Source: Volvox africanus
Taxonomy: Eukaryota; Chlorophyta; Chlorophyceae; Chlamydomonadales; Volvocaceae
NCBI GenBank assembly: GCA_030268105.1
Contig: BSDZ01000005.1
Location: forward strand, 2,775,501-2,839,500
DNA length: 64,000 nucleotides
Reading direction: 5' to 3'
The stretch's first letter is position 1. The number at the start of each line of letters is the position of its first letter. The notes under the pieces are model-generated. The model made no database searches. It was not told where the DNA came from and saw only the letters and a list, made by a program, of their open reading frames with translations. The position numbers were made by a program, and so were the translations under genes. This document shows, piece after piece, positions 15,101 to 25,946 of this stretch.

Positions 15101-18100
15101 GTAAATAGGGACGACAACGATGCTATGTTATGGTTCGGGTGGTTTGACAAGACTCAGATATACTATGTGAAGGACGCGCGGCAGTCGGGTAATGGGCGCA
15201 GAGCCACTGCATCTGGATGACTCTGGGCATTTCCTGCGGTAGGGCGTCCTGACCACGTGACAAGCATGCATGCATGTTGATTACCCTTGCGCCTTAGTTC
15301 AACCTATCTGCGAGCATAAGCTGAATGGTCGCCTGAAATTTCCGCGCCCTGCGCAAAGCCATTCTACGGTAGCTTGAAAGTCGAAACCACCTTGGGTTCA
15401 ACTCTTGGCCCCAAGCAGCTGTAGTCCCGTGGCCACCGCAACTAGTTTGATGTAACAGGCCCCCGCAAATGCACCTGACGCATGGATTGTGCTGCCTAAC
15501 AGGTATCGGGTGCACAGGATAGCCTAGAGGCCGTCACTGCAGTGCTGGTACAGCTGAGAAATGAGGTTTCTGCGGCGCTGGAGGCCCAGCAGCAGCAGCG
15601 CCGCAAACAGGCCACAGCGGTAGCGGTGCGGCTGGGAAGGTTCGGCTGGGCCCTGATTAACCGCGGGGGGGCACCGTTCGTGCAGGTAAGGGTAGGTAGC
15701 GGTCGCGGCTGCTCTACCTCCTTTCTTTTAGCTCCGTCGCTTTTGTCTATCTCCATCGCGATTCTAGAAGGATTGCTCTGGGGGCTTTGGTGGGGGTAGG
15801 TGGGTGAATGAATACATGCATGCGTGCGTGTACGGGTGAATGATGGAAAATTACGGAACGAGTGCGTGTTCTTCCTGTTATCGCTGAGGTTGCTACCCTA
15901 TCTCCTTGGTGCAGTATGCAGGTAAAACTGACTTGTATCTGGCCCTTCTCCTTCCACCAGAACATTCACGAACCATCATGGTTTCTGACCCCTCACAACT
16001 CATCGCTTGCCGTCGTATTGTTTGTGTGCCAATTGAACCCGTTGGGCCAGGCGGAGCTGAAGGGATTATCTTTCCACCACTCCCTGGATCGAGATCACAC
16101 TGGTACCACCAAAATCGTCATGCACGCAGCCGACATGTGGGAGCTGCGTCCGGGGTTAGCGGCGGCAACTGGAGGCGGCGGAGGCGGAGGCGGCGGGGGC
16201 GGGGGCGGGGGCGGGGGACCTGCAGGGGCGCCGCAACCGGCCGGGGTGATGGCTTCCACGGTGGCGGCCACGGCCGGACCCGCAAGCCCCGAGCCCATCA
16301 ATCGCGGTGGCGGCATCGGTAGAGCTGGAGTCGCTTCTCCCGCCGGTGCCGGTGGCGGAGCGGCAGGAGGCGCCGCTGGTGGCGTCGGAAGCAGTAGCAG
16401 CATCTTGTCGCTGTGGCGGCCCGACGCGAGCAGCTCGTGGGACGATGACCCCCTACTGCGGATGTACGTAGTCCACGGTGGGGTTGACGCGCAGTACGTC
16501 ACGTACGAGCATATAGAGGTACGACGATGCCGAGAACCGAGAAACGAATCTCATGCTTATGCGCTTTCTCGAATTGCTTCTATCATCCCGGCGGAAACAC
16601 ATTGCCACCACACATCCCCATCCTTCGATTATGCCGTCCGAACAACCATACAATACCACCACCGTAATAGATAACGTCCTATATTTATATCGGTGCGTCA
16701 TCAGAGGGCTGCTACATGCCTACGAGGCGCAGCGAAGCTATCGTGGGCTACCTCCCATCCTCAGTGTTGTCTCTGTCCCTTGGTCCCTCATTTGGGCACC
16801 GGCAGGTCTACCTGCATCCGCTGCAAGTCCGGCTGACGTACGCACTGGCACACGTGCTGACGGTGGGCCTTGACATGATTGGGAAGGCAGGAGTAAATGA
16901 GGTGTCTGATTTGTAGGAGCGAGCTGAATGCTGTGCCGGTTGGCGGCATGGTTGCTCCAGTCCAACAGGACTCACGGCACTTGGGCGCTGTTTAGGGGTT
17001 TGGGGTTTGTTGTTGTGGGAATTATACAATCCTCACATGCATTCTAATCAACCGGTATGTTGATATGCCCTGGATCAAAATATCTGATGGCCACGCTTTT
17101 AATGTATTACGTGTCAGTTTTCAGTTGCATGATGGATTGGTTCCATACTATTTAAACTTGACCTTCGTTATACTGTGCCGCGCTACAGGACTACTTTGAG
17201 CTGCGGGATGAGGAGCGAGAGGAGGGCGGCGGAAAGGATGAAGAGAACGTCAGGGGAGCTGGAAAGAGGGAAAAGGTACGGTTCGGCAGTTGTAAAAGAG
17301 GGTACTAGTCGTTATGCTAACTGTTCTATAGGCATAGCCGAGCGCACGCATCAGCTGATACTACTAAGCAACTTGTCAAGGCAAGTATGAATGGAATGAA
17401 GCCACTCAGACATCTGCGTTGTGCGTGGGGCCCGTGGGTTGGGCCCGGGCCCTGGTGCGGGCCGCCCAGACTAGGGATGAGACCAGGCAGGGCCGTATGG
17501 CTTCGCGGCCGATGGCGCTGGACACCATGTTACAGGGGTAAGAACGTCGACTTATTATCGTAAAAGCTTGCGAATGCGTGATGGGTGATAGGAAGGTTGT
17601 GTATTGCTGGAACAGGCTGTTTGCTTGGGGACTTCCACGTAAGGACATGTAGGTCGTACCGGGGGCGGTAAGGCCGGATGAGGCAGGGGTGCGCCATAGC
17701 GTAGATAATTTTCAGTCCTTCAATGGTCAGGTTTCCCTGATATGACCACCATCACCCACGCACCCACCTCGCGCCGTCGCGCAGTCTAAGGGCAGCGGCG
17801 CTGTCAAAGGCGCCGAGTCCGGCGCTACTGCCACCGGCAGCGCAGCGGCTGGCAGCAGCGGCAGTACATTCACCTCCCCCGGTAAGACGGCCCGCAGCGG
17901 TGGCGGCGGATGGTTCAGCCGACGCAGCGCCACGACCCTGCCCGATAACACCGTTGTAACAGCGGCAGCGGCAGCGGCACAGCCTATACAGACGGCGGTG
18001 CTCGGTTCGGGCGGCATTGTTCCACCGGCAACGATGGGGTCGTCGGCGGCTGGGACGATGCATAGTGGGACGTCGGACCCTGGGCAACGGATGTCTACAC

Positions 18101-21086
18101 TGGCAGGTGCTTATCACCATTGTACATCGGGCATTTTATATATTTGTATCATTTCGGATGTCAACGGCGTCACAAAATCTCACGGCTGCTATCTACTGCC
18201 GGTATAAGGCCCCTAGTACCACCGCAAACGAAAAAGGGTTCAGTCTCGTGGTATTGTTGAGTCGTTATTGCTCTTCATGTTGGGGTGTCAAGTTGACTGG
18301 ATGGGAGGCGAGCACAAAGCGCGGCTGCAGCCTCCGCTCGGCAACAGCAGCGTACGTCATCAGCGCCGTACCGTTCTGTGCAATGCAGTATCTTTGCTTG
18401 TCCTCTCGTAGGTTAGCTCTCTCGTGCCCAGATGCATTCTAAAACTTTGTCGTATTGCCATCCGCGCAGATCAAATGCAGACGTTACATGCCTCTCCATC
18501 TTCAGACCAGCTCGCTGCTGCAACTGGTGCTGCTACTTTGGCAGCGTCCCCGCAACGCGGACAGATCCAGACACCGAGTGCCCATGCTGACGTGTACGGC
18601 GCGGTGGGGGCTATACCGCCTCTCAACAGGGCGGCGGCGGCGGCTGCGAGAGAGCAGGGACGTCACAGTCGTGGATCGTCGACTGTCACGGACGAGCATG
18701 CCGCTGCGGCGATCCCGTCTGGAGTAGCCACGGTGGCGCCACCTGCTGCTGATGGTGCAGCTGTGGCGGCAGCCTTCCCCGCCGCGACAGTGATGGCTGT
18801 ACGATATGGCCCGACGTTCCGCCGCCGGAGCGATGGTCGTGTGACGATTTTGGTGGACGTTGGGGGCACGCTGGTGCCAACGGTGCCAAGAGTCACCGCG
18901 GCAGCGGGACAGCAGCCTCCAGGTGCAACAGGACGAGGCGGCAGGGTACGTGCTGGGATGCGGAGTGTTGCCTGCAATCAGGCGCATGCCACATGTCGCA
19001 TGCTATTTTTCTTTTGCGTTGAGTGGCGCAAAACTCAATGCTTACTGAATTTGTTCAATGATGCTCAATGAAAGATTTCCACTACGTTGCTATGTTGCGC
19101 CCCCATAACAATCTCACTGCACTCACCTACCTTTTATCTCCATTGAATGCCCCCTGTACGGAGGTTCTTAGGACCCTGTATGAGTCGCTTATTTTCATAC
19201 GCCCCCATGACCATAGCGCAATACCAAATACTGGAGCAATACTGACCGTGTGATTGCCATGGCATTGCTGTGCCCTGCCATCGGTGCAGTTGGCAGGGTC
19301 CGGCGGGGAAGGTGCTATTGGCACCGCTGCCACTTGGCAGGGCACTGGCAGTCGTGGCCGTGGCCGCGCACCACGGCGGCTGCGCTTCCGGCACGTGCGC
19401 TTCAACCGCATGGCGGCGCGGCTGACCTACACGGGGCCACGGCTGTCCATTGGCAGTGCGGGCGGCTGGGGACTGGTCATCGATGCCCGCGTGTACCGCA
19501 ATATTGTGGGCGGCTGGAAAGATATACTGGCCAAGTGAGTTCCCGTAGTGCATGGCTGCACGGCTTTGCTGATCCAATATGTATGTATTGGCTATGCTAT
19601 ACCATGGTTGGAGCTCGACTTGACGCACGTCCCTATGAAATCCGGTGGTACGGCAACGTCGGCGGCCGCAGGTACAAGTGGGATGTAATCCGGTCGGTGA
19701 TCAAGAGTCTTGCCGGCATCCAAGCGGGCAAGCTCAAGGTGAGGGAGGAAGGCGCGAACAGAAAGGAAACAGTCTAACTCTGGTATGCAGTCGGTTTGCG
19801 AACCCGGTCAAGGGGTGTCGGGGAGAACCTCCTATTTATTGTCCACGCCCTGTGACGCGGCCATTCGGTGGGGTCGACATCTCCACAGGAGCTCCGGGGC
19901 GTGGCCGGCGGCAGCGGTGCAGCAGCTGCGAACCTGCTCCTCAGCGGTGCCGGAAGCGAGATGGGACTGGGCCCAGGCGGGCTGTTGGCGGCCGGTCTGT
20001 CCCTGGAGGATTTGGACCCGGACATCACCTATACAGCTGACGGCAATGCGCTATCGGTAGTGACAGGTTCAGCTGGCGCTGCAGGCAGTGGTGGGGCCGA
20101 TGGAGGCAATCCGTCGGGAGCAGGCAGTTTTGGATTCGGCGGCAGTGGAGGACAGCGCGCGGCTGCGCTGCTGGGAGGTGTCAAAAAGAGGGCAGCTGCG
20201 TTCATGTCTGTGGGTGAGGGCGAGGGGCAGGGGCAGGGGCAGGGGCAGGGGCAGGGGCAGGGGCAGGGGCAGGGGCAGGGGCAGGGGCAGGGGCAGGGGC
20301 AGGGGCAGGGGCAGGGGCAGGGGCAGGGGCAGGGGCAGGGGCAATCGAGGGACAATCCCAGTTATTTGACGTAATTGGCTTCCATGGCATGATGGGCTCG
20401 TTAGCCATTAGAGATATGGACCAATAGCCTGTAACCTTTGGCCTATAGCCTGTAGTGATGAATTTGCCAGTCGTAAAGGAAAATCCATCAAGTGCTCACG
20501 GTCATATCGCCTCAACGGCATGTGACTGTGTGATATTTAGCCATCTTGGTAAAACCTCGCATTGTGCAATAGGGAAGCCTGGACATACGGATTGTACAAA
20601 TGTTTGGACTGATAAAACCCTCCCTTCTTCCCCTCCATGTATATGCAATCTAATTGCGCGGGCCCGCGGCTTGCAGGTGGCGCAGCTGGCGCTCGCCTGC
20701 GGCAGGTTGCCAGCGGCGGCAGGCCTGGGGCCCGCACGACAGTTGGGGGTGGCAACATCCCCCAGTTCGCAGGAGCGGGTGGTTCCCTGGAGCGAGTGCT
20801 GGCGGTCAGCCCTGAAGAGGCAGAGATGGAATCTGAGGATCCGCAGGGCCCAGATAGGCTCGAGGCCGCGGATGCCGTGCGGGAGATGGTAAGACAAGAT
20901 ACGGCACAGGAGTACGAGAGGATTAAGCGGGCAGCGGCTGCGGCTCAGGCGCGTGCGACACGGCTGGCGGCCCTGCTCGGGGATGTCCCGAGTCCCGCGG
21001 CAGCGGGTGGCAGCGGCGCTGCCGGAGGGTCCACGGGCGGCATGGCAGGGGGACCCGGTGGAAGAGGCAGGGCTTACCGACTCTGA
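134..21086 (+). CDS. Giant SABRE/Hobbit/FMP27-like (BLTP2 family) bridge-like lipid-transfer protein, 3' part of gene
   Basis: The family forms long hydrophobic grooves that move lipids between ER and plasma membrane or other contact sites. About 39 exons give roughly 3,000 residues; the N-terminal half lies upstream of the window. Exons by splice site and phase: 134-236, 423-999, 1076-1294, 1847-2149, ~2298-2822, 3174-3341, 3551-3595, 3936-4040, 4269-4484, 4859-4912, 5012-5200, 5754-5940, 6371-6507, 6883-7233, 7544-7825, 8070-8147, 8618-8840, 9357-9454, 9801-~9960, 10341-10400, 10948-11387, 11545-11839, 12159-12344, 12570-12879, ~13209-13747, 13973-14070, 14358-14727, 14907-15005, 15503-15685, 16051-16518, 16806-16862, 17189-17275, 17410-17537, 17785-18106, 18470-18945, 19290-19534, 19672-19738, 19889-20213, 20677-21086. 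Family-like motifs, recalled from plant and animal homologues: LPPWDNIRYVW (5.1 kb), SWQFQLLLGVINETL (13.7 kb), INRGGAPFVQ then AELKGLSFHHSLDRDH (15.7-16.1 kb), KYKWDVIRSVIKSLAG (19.7 kb). Long Ala/Gly/Ser inserts separate these blocks. Junctions near 2298, 9960 and 17537 are unresolved. Confidence 0.72.
1504..1538. repeat. (ATCT)n / (TA)n microsatellite in an intron
   Basis: About five ATCT units run into an AT-only stretch. It lies in the intron between exons ending at 1294 and starting at 1847 of the giant gene. Confidence 0.9.
2554..2628 (+). repeat. Poly-serine-encoding (AGC/AGT)n tract inside an exon
   Basis: An imperfect AGC/AGT/AAT run within exon ~2298-2822 codes for a Ser/Asn-rich stretch followed by an acidic Ser/Asp segment. 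It interrupts conserved sequence of the giant gene and is a likely length-variable linker. Confidence 0.8.
9227..9263. repeat. (ATCC)n microsatellite in an intron
   Basis: About eight ATCC units in the intron upstream of exon 9357-9454 of the giant gene. Confidence 0.9.
10401..10947 (+). other. Intron with an AT-rich island (about 10560-10680)
   Basis: The intron between exons 10341-10400 and 10948-11387 contains a stretch much more AT-rich than its surroundings. On the minus strand an open frame at 10621-10821 includes EAIKIIKPVGNEVIIEYQKA and ends at a TAA, a reading that resembles bacterial protein more than host protein. I do not recognise the family. Because of the other bacterial debris in this window it may be another small foreign insertion, but the evidence is weak. 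Confidence 0.3.
16169..16219 (+). repeat. (GGC/GGG)n tract encoding about 16 consecutive glycines
   Basis: Inside exon 16051-16518, just after the conserved block ending HAADMWELRPGL, a GGN run encodes about 16 glycines. It is in frame and uninterrupted, so it is probably a tolerated flexible insert in the lipid-transfer protein. It is also very G-rich on the coding strand. Confidence 0.85.
19290..19738 (+). other. Conserved C-terminal core of the SABRE/BLTP2-like protein (two exons)
   Basis: Exons 19290-19534 and 19672-19738 join in phase 2 (AA|G) and read LRFRHVRFNRMAARLTYTG, then VIDARVYRNIVGGWKDIL, then KYKWDVIRSVIKSLAG. This matches the family's C-terminal pattern of 'TYEGxR ... GTWRxLFxRxKxHIIWGVLKSVTG', recalled from plant SABRE and animal Hobbit. 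It is the strongest anchor for the family call and shows that the reading frame is intact close to the stop at 21086. A low-complexity tail follows (exons 19889-20213 and 20677-21086). Confidence 0.7.
20224..20343 (+). repeat. (GGGGCA)20 hexanucleotide repeat in the penultimate intron of the giant gene
   Basis: Twenty perfect tandem copies of GGGGCA follow GTGAGGGCGA. The phase of the flanking exons (G|GT across 20213/20677) puts the repeat inside an intron of 463 bases. If the intron were retained, the frame would encode about 20 Gly-Gln dipeptides before a stop at 20374. Runs of four Gs at regular spacing could form G-quadruplex structures in DNA or pre-mRNA. Confidence 0.95.
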
Positions 21087-23607
21087 TACTACAGTTTGTG
21101 TGATGTCCGGCCAGCTACGGATCAAGTCAGGCTTGAGGGTGTTAAATTAAACCGAGGGAAGTTGTCAGCAGGGAAGCGGTCGTGAGGGCAGAACGTCAGG
21201 GGGGCAGGAGGGAGCTGCTTGCATCATGTACAGCACTCCTTATTCATCGTCCGAACGGCCGAACACAAAATGAGTTGGAATCCTGTATAGTGAATCTATA
21301 ATTGGCGTCCACTTGATTACCCTTCTCGAGAATTGGAAGTTTTGCCAGTTGGATCGGTCAGAGGGACATGTCCTTATCCATGCAAACAGTTGCCGCCGAC
21401 ATCGCGGGTATGCAATACCTTAAGCAGGGTCGTCGGGGGCAGCACCTAATTGTTCTTAGTCATTGTGTTTGAGGATCTTTCAGATTCAGGTTATTCAGGG
21501 GTTAAAACACTATACGCTGCGCAGTGACACATCGGGGATGGTGTCTTGTTATGCTGCGAGACTCTGTCAGATCAGATGCACGCCTTTTGTTGGGTGTGTC
21601 ATCACCTCGACCCTGTAACCAGGAGGTTTACAAACCCTGTCTGCGTGTCTCATATATATATGTATATGCCAGTCCGGAAGCACCGTCAGGACTAGGCCTT
21701 CCGCACTTTCCTAGAAACTTCATAAAAATCTTAAGGTATAAATAAAAATAAATAATATAAATATACCCATGTATGTATGTATCTGTGTATGACAGTGGAG
21801 AGGGCTGCTTTTTATACGGCGTTTAAAAGGTGTTGAATACATGCATGACCATCACGCCCTCGGTGATGCATGCGATCGATGTATATGTGGAGGCTTGCTG
21901 ATAATCATCAACTTGCCGTGTGTAGCCACAAAGAGAAGACTTACACGTATAAGTCCAGCCGATAAACACGTACGAACGCCAAAACCCGTTCCAATCCATC
22001 ATGTAGGAGAGAATGACCTGAATACGCATTGGTCATGAGTGTCAAGCAAGCGCCAAACCAGCGCTGATGGATGATGATCAAGTTGATGAGGAAGCGAGCC
22101 CTGCTGTATGTACGTAAGGAAGTCTAGCGAAGCAGGCATGCTTCTGCAGCTGTCGGGACTCACTCCAAGACTCACTCCGTACTGACGCCAAGAAAATCCC
22201 TCATTTGAGGCGTGACTCCACATAGCGTTGGAACTGACCTCAGAACAGAAGCAGCCTAATCACTCATGAATCTTGGTTTCAAAAGTTAAAGGGATAGGTA
22301 CGACATTTAAACACAACAGCGCCTACGCCCTGAGAGAGGGCTGACGGCGTCAACTATCCAACAATGCCTCGCTGATGCCAACTAAGGTAGATCAGAAACG
22401 CAACATGTCACTCTTGTGGATATCAGAAATGGACATCAAAAATCATATCGAGGCCTTTTCCTCAAAACTACATTCAGCGTAATAAACACCTTGGGATTGA
22501 TAGGAGGGCAGATAGACGGACGGGGCAGGGCAGCAGGGCCTCAAGTCAGAGTACATATACCAGGACATGACAACTTCTGAAGCCAATTGGGGTGGATTGA
22601 TCTGGACGTCCCCTAAGCTCGCAACAGCAGGGAGAAGCAGGCCTCCACCCACAGGTTAGGTTGGTTAGGCTGGTTAGGGGGACGCTGATGAGGTATGCCA
22701 CCACCCTGTAACACCGAAGACTGTGCTTTTGTGCAACCCTGAGACCGCGACTTGCGCACCAGGCCCAGAACAATATACCCAGAACTGTAGTAGCCCGCAT
22801 TCTTCAACCCCCTAATCAATAATGATCCGTTAACAACACTCATCCAGCCGACTGGCCGTCCCAAACACGCAAACACAACATATCGCCTTCCATCACATAT
22901 TCAGTATATGAATGCATTTCATCGGTACATATAAACAATGGGCAGTGCTCCTTAGCTAACTACCCGCGCAGCCGTAAGGCGTCAAGCAAGGGGCCAATCT
23001 TCAACAATATTAGGATCAAAAACCCCAAATTTTAAAAACCCATACAAAATGCAACTAGACAATCTGTGACGTGCCAGTTTCCTCATGCCCCAGCAATTAG
23101 CGTTCGTGAGAAATAATTTGCCACATCTGGGGCGACCGCCCACGCACCGTCACTAGCATCACTGCCGTGCGTGCCTTTCCACGACCGCCTTGCAGATCTC
23201 AAGTGCCTTTTCAAATTGAGGAACTGAAGCCTTAAAAGTGGGCCTAATACCAGCACGCAATGGCTTCGTGAGGCATTCGTATACCATCGTACACGACGCA
23301 AAAAATATCCGACTCATGACAGACGGTAAATTTCAGGTAGGATGAATTCATCATGTGCTGGTGCTGAGCCATGCGAGTTGTGCGGGCCCCGGTAACACAG
23401 TCTTGCAAGTGCATGTTTATTTTAGGTGCGCATGTTTTTGTACGAATGGCCCGCCCTGGCATATGACAGCGATGACAGTGGAAATGGCTCTAATGCGTTT
23501 CATGACACGTTCTAACAGACGGACGCAGGACGGATCTTGATGGGTATGTGCAACTAACCGCAGCCAGTTGCCGTGTGGTGGGAGGGCTAGCGAACATAGG
23601 AGTGCAG

Positions 23608-23672
23608 TGTGCATGCCGTAGGAATATGCATGCCGTAGAATATGCATGCCGTAGAATATGCATGCCGTAGAA
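23608..23672. repeat. Four tandem copies of a 16-base unit (tatgcatgccgtagaa)
   Basis: Copies at 23608-23624 (17 bases, diverged), 23625-23640, 23641-23656 and 23657-23672. The last three are identical. There are no spacers, so this is a short tandem array and not a CRISPR. Confidence 0.95.
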
Positions 23673-24886
23673 ATATTATACCTAGGCAACCCATCCAATA
23701 GGTAGCTTGCTACCAGCTATGCAAGGTACTCACCAGCCTACGTGACAAGCAGCTAGCTGTCCAGCGCACTCCTTATCTCCTACGAGCCATATATAAATAA
23801 TAATCATGGACCAACAAGCATCCGAGCAATGGTCGGCGCTCCGATCGAATCCATCTGTCCAACGTTCATTCATATACCTAGGGTCACCCAGAGCCACCTA
23901 GCCAGCCAGCGATCTCGGCCAGGACAGCCGTACTTGCGACAGCTCGCGAGTGCGCTGCTGCCATCACCATGCATTTATTTGATCGCTTCGTCGCCATCAT
24001 TGGAGCCGTCGGCGGCGCGTCTACTCGGCTACCAAACTCTTATCCGCACATCGGACCCAATCTGTCCAGGAAGTCCAAGCACAAGCTCCCAAGTAATAAC
24101 ATGCCGTATGCGCCAAACGGTTAAACGAGAACCTACGGGGGGGTCTGTCCTGCATGACCCCATGCTTGCGTGCCTTCTCACCGTCCATTAGCAGCCGTCG
24201 CAATCAACTAACGGAACACCGCCGCGCTCTCCCTTGTTTCTCGACCAGGTATTAAGACAGCGGCTGCTCCCGTCACCAGCCAGTGGCACCAGTGGATGAG
24301 CCATTGTCCCAGGCTAATGGCCGTGTAAATAATAGTAAAATAATACAGTACACAATAAATACGTACATGGGATCATAGCACAGCACTGCTACTCTCCTAT
24401 CGAGTCGTCCTTGGACCATCCAACCGCATGCTGCTCGATGCAACGACGGGAACACGGGGGTACGTGCGGCATACCTCCCCGCCTACCCAAGTTGAGGGCT
24501 AAGGTCCATTCTTCTGAATATGTGGTAACAGTTCTGCGCATAGTCCTACGAGCCATGTAAGCCCTAATGTCCATCAACGACATGTGTTGGCGCGATGACT
24601 AATACTGCCATCACTGTCATCGCGTCATGAAATCAGCAGTGCATGTCCGGCAGTGTATCACATCCCACCAATGATACACGCAGTACAATCCACACAAGAC
24701 AATTTATCATGGTACCATACGAACCTCAGTGGGATGTGCGGCTCATACGCCGAATTCATTGAGCTCTAGCTCCTATAGAATTGACCTCCTACCCAACCGT
24801 TAAATAAACCCCCTTCTAATGATGCAGTTAGTGGATCAGCGCGCGGCAAATGACAGGCAGCCACCGACCATTAACCGCCTGATCGG

Positions 24887-24917
24887 TTGTGTATGTGTGC
24901 GTGTGTGTGTGTGTGTA
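24887..24917. repeat. (GT)n microsatellite
   Basis: An alternating GT tract of about ten units, followed by a G-rich segment, in the intergenic region downstream of the ammonium transporter. Confidence 0.9.
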
Positions 24918-25946
24918 GAGGATGGGGTGGGGGTGGGGTGGGAATATACAGATGAGTAAGAGGCGAGGGGGTGAGGATGCTGGCAATTAAGCAGTGAGCC
25001 GGTGGACGCTGATATCAGCACCGTCCTCGAATGCCCCCGACACGCCGAGGGAGCCCCAGCCGCCGCCACCACCTAGCGGCGCCACGGCATTCTTCGAGCT
25101 GCGGCTGCCCGCCAAGACGCGGCCTGCAGATGCCGCTGACGGGGACCGATCCTTGTCGCCTGCTGCAGATGCTGCTGCGTACAGGGCACACGCACATCAG
25201 CATGCGGGCCGGGTTGGGCTGGGTTGGGTTGGGCAGACGGGCCCACATGGAAGCCTTTCCCCCCGTAGGTGCAGTCGTCGATGTCAACCCCGGTCGCAGA
25301 ATAACTGCGCTCGATAACGTCAAGCCCGACTTGCAGAGACTTCTTACGCGGCAGTGGCTACAGCAAGCAGTAGCCACATCGGTGGCTTCTAACAGAATGT
25401 GTCATGGTCAGCAAGTGATCCAACTTGAAACAATTTGCTGTTAAATAGCCCTCAAGAGTTTCAGGTCTTGCAGGCAGAAGTTGCAGGGTTTTGCGGGGTT
25501 CTAGTGGGGGTAGGTGCCAAGCCGATTAGCGGGGCGGCATAGGGTAAGGGTTTCAGCCCGTTCAGCAGGGTAGCATAGGGATGTGAGAGCCAGAGTGGAG
25601 CATCGCTGCCACGGCTCATCGCGTTTACGATTGCAACGTACTGAGGACAAGAAATGTGTATAAACATATAAACATATATACGTTTCTTGCAATCACGCTT
25701 GGTCCCCAATACAAGTCGTTCTGAGAAGCAAGCCTATTTAACTTCCAAGTGGATATTCAACGCAGATGAGTTCGGACATTATGTCCAGCACGTGAAACGC
25801 CACCCCTGCGTGCCCCCTTCGAACCCGTCCCGCGTCATCAGCGGATGCAGCTGGTTTGTCAGCGTTTCCACTATCTCGTGTCCACTACCCATGCGGGGGT
25901 GGCTACCCCCCGTTGCGCGCCCGCCGCCATCCTGAGCATCGTCACG

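Larger units (their letters stand above)
21087..25946. other. Intergenic region and 3' UTRs; no gene recognised
   Basis: This stretch lies between the stop of the giant plus-strand gene and the stop of the minus-strand ammonium transporter, so it holds both 3' UTRs. A TGTAA, the usual green-algal polyadenylation signal, occurs at 21614 and may serve the giant gene; this is a guess. I found no open frames with family-like sequence. It contains the 16-base tandem repeat at 23608-23672 and a GT microsatellite near 24.9 kb. Confidence 0.6.

Noticed and set aside
18502..18987. 161-codon minus-strand ORF
   Set aside because: It is the antisense shadow of exon 18470-18945, whose plus-strand frame fits in phase with its neighbours.
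20224..20343. Minus-strand ORFs of Pro-Cys, Leu-Pro or Ala-Pro repeats
   Set aside because: They are frame shadows of the GGGGCA repeat and contain nothing else that looks coding.
19868..20374. Plus-strand ORF carrying a long Gly-Gln repeat to a stop at 20374
   Set aside because: A donor at 20214 in the right phase and an acceptor at 20676 give a continuous frame to 21086, so the repeat is most likely intronic. Intron retention is kept as a finding only.
23608..23672. CRISPR-like array
   Set aside because: The units are directly adjacent with no spacers, and this is a nuclear eukaryotic sequence.
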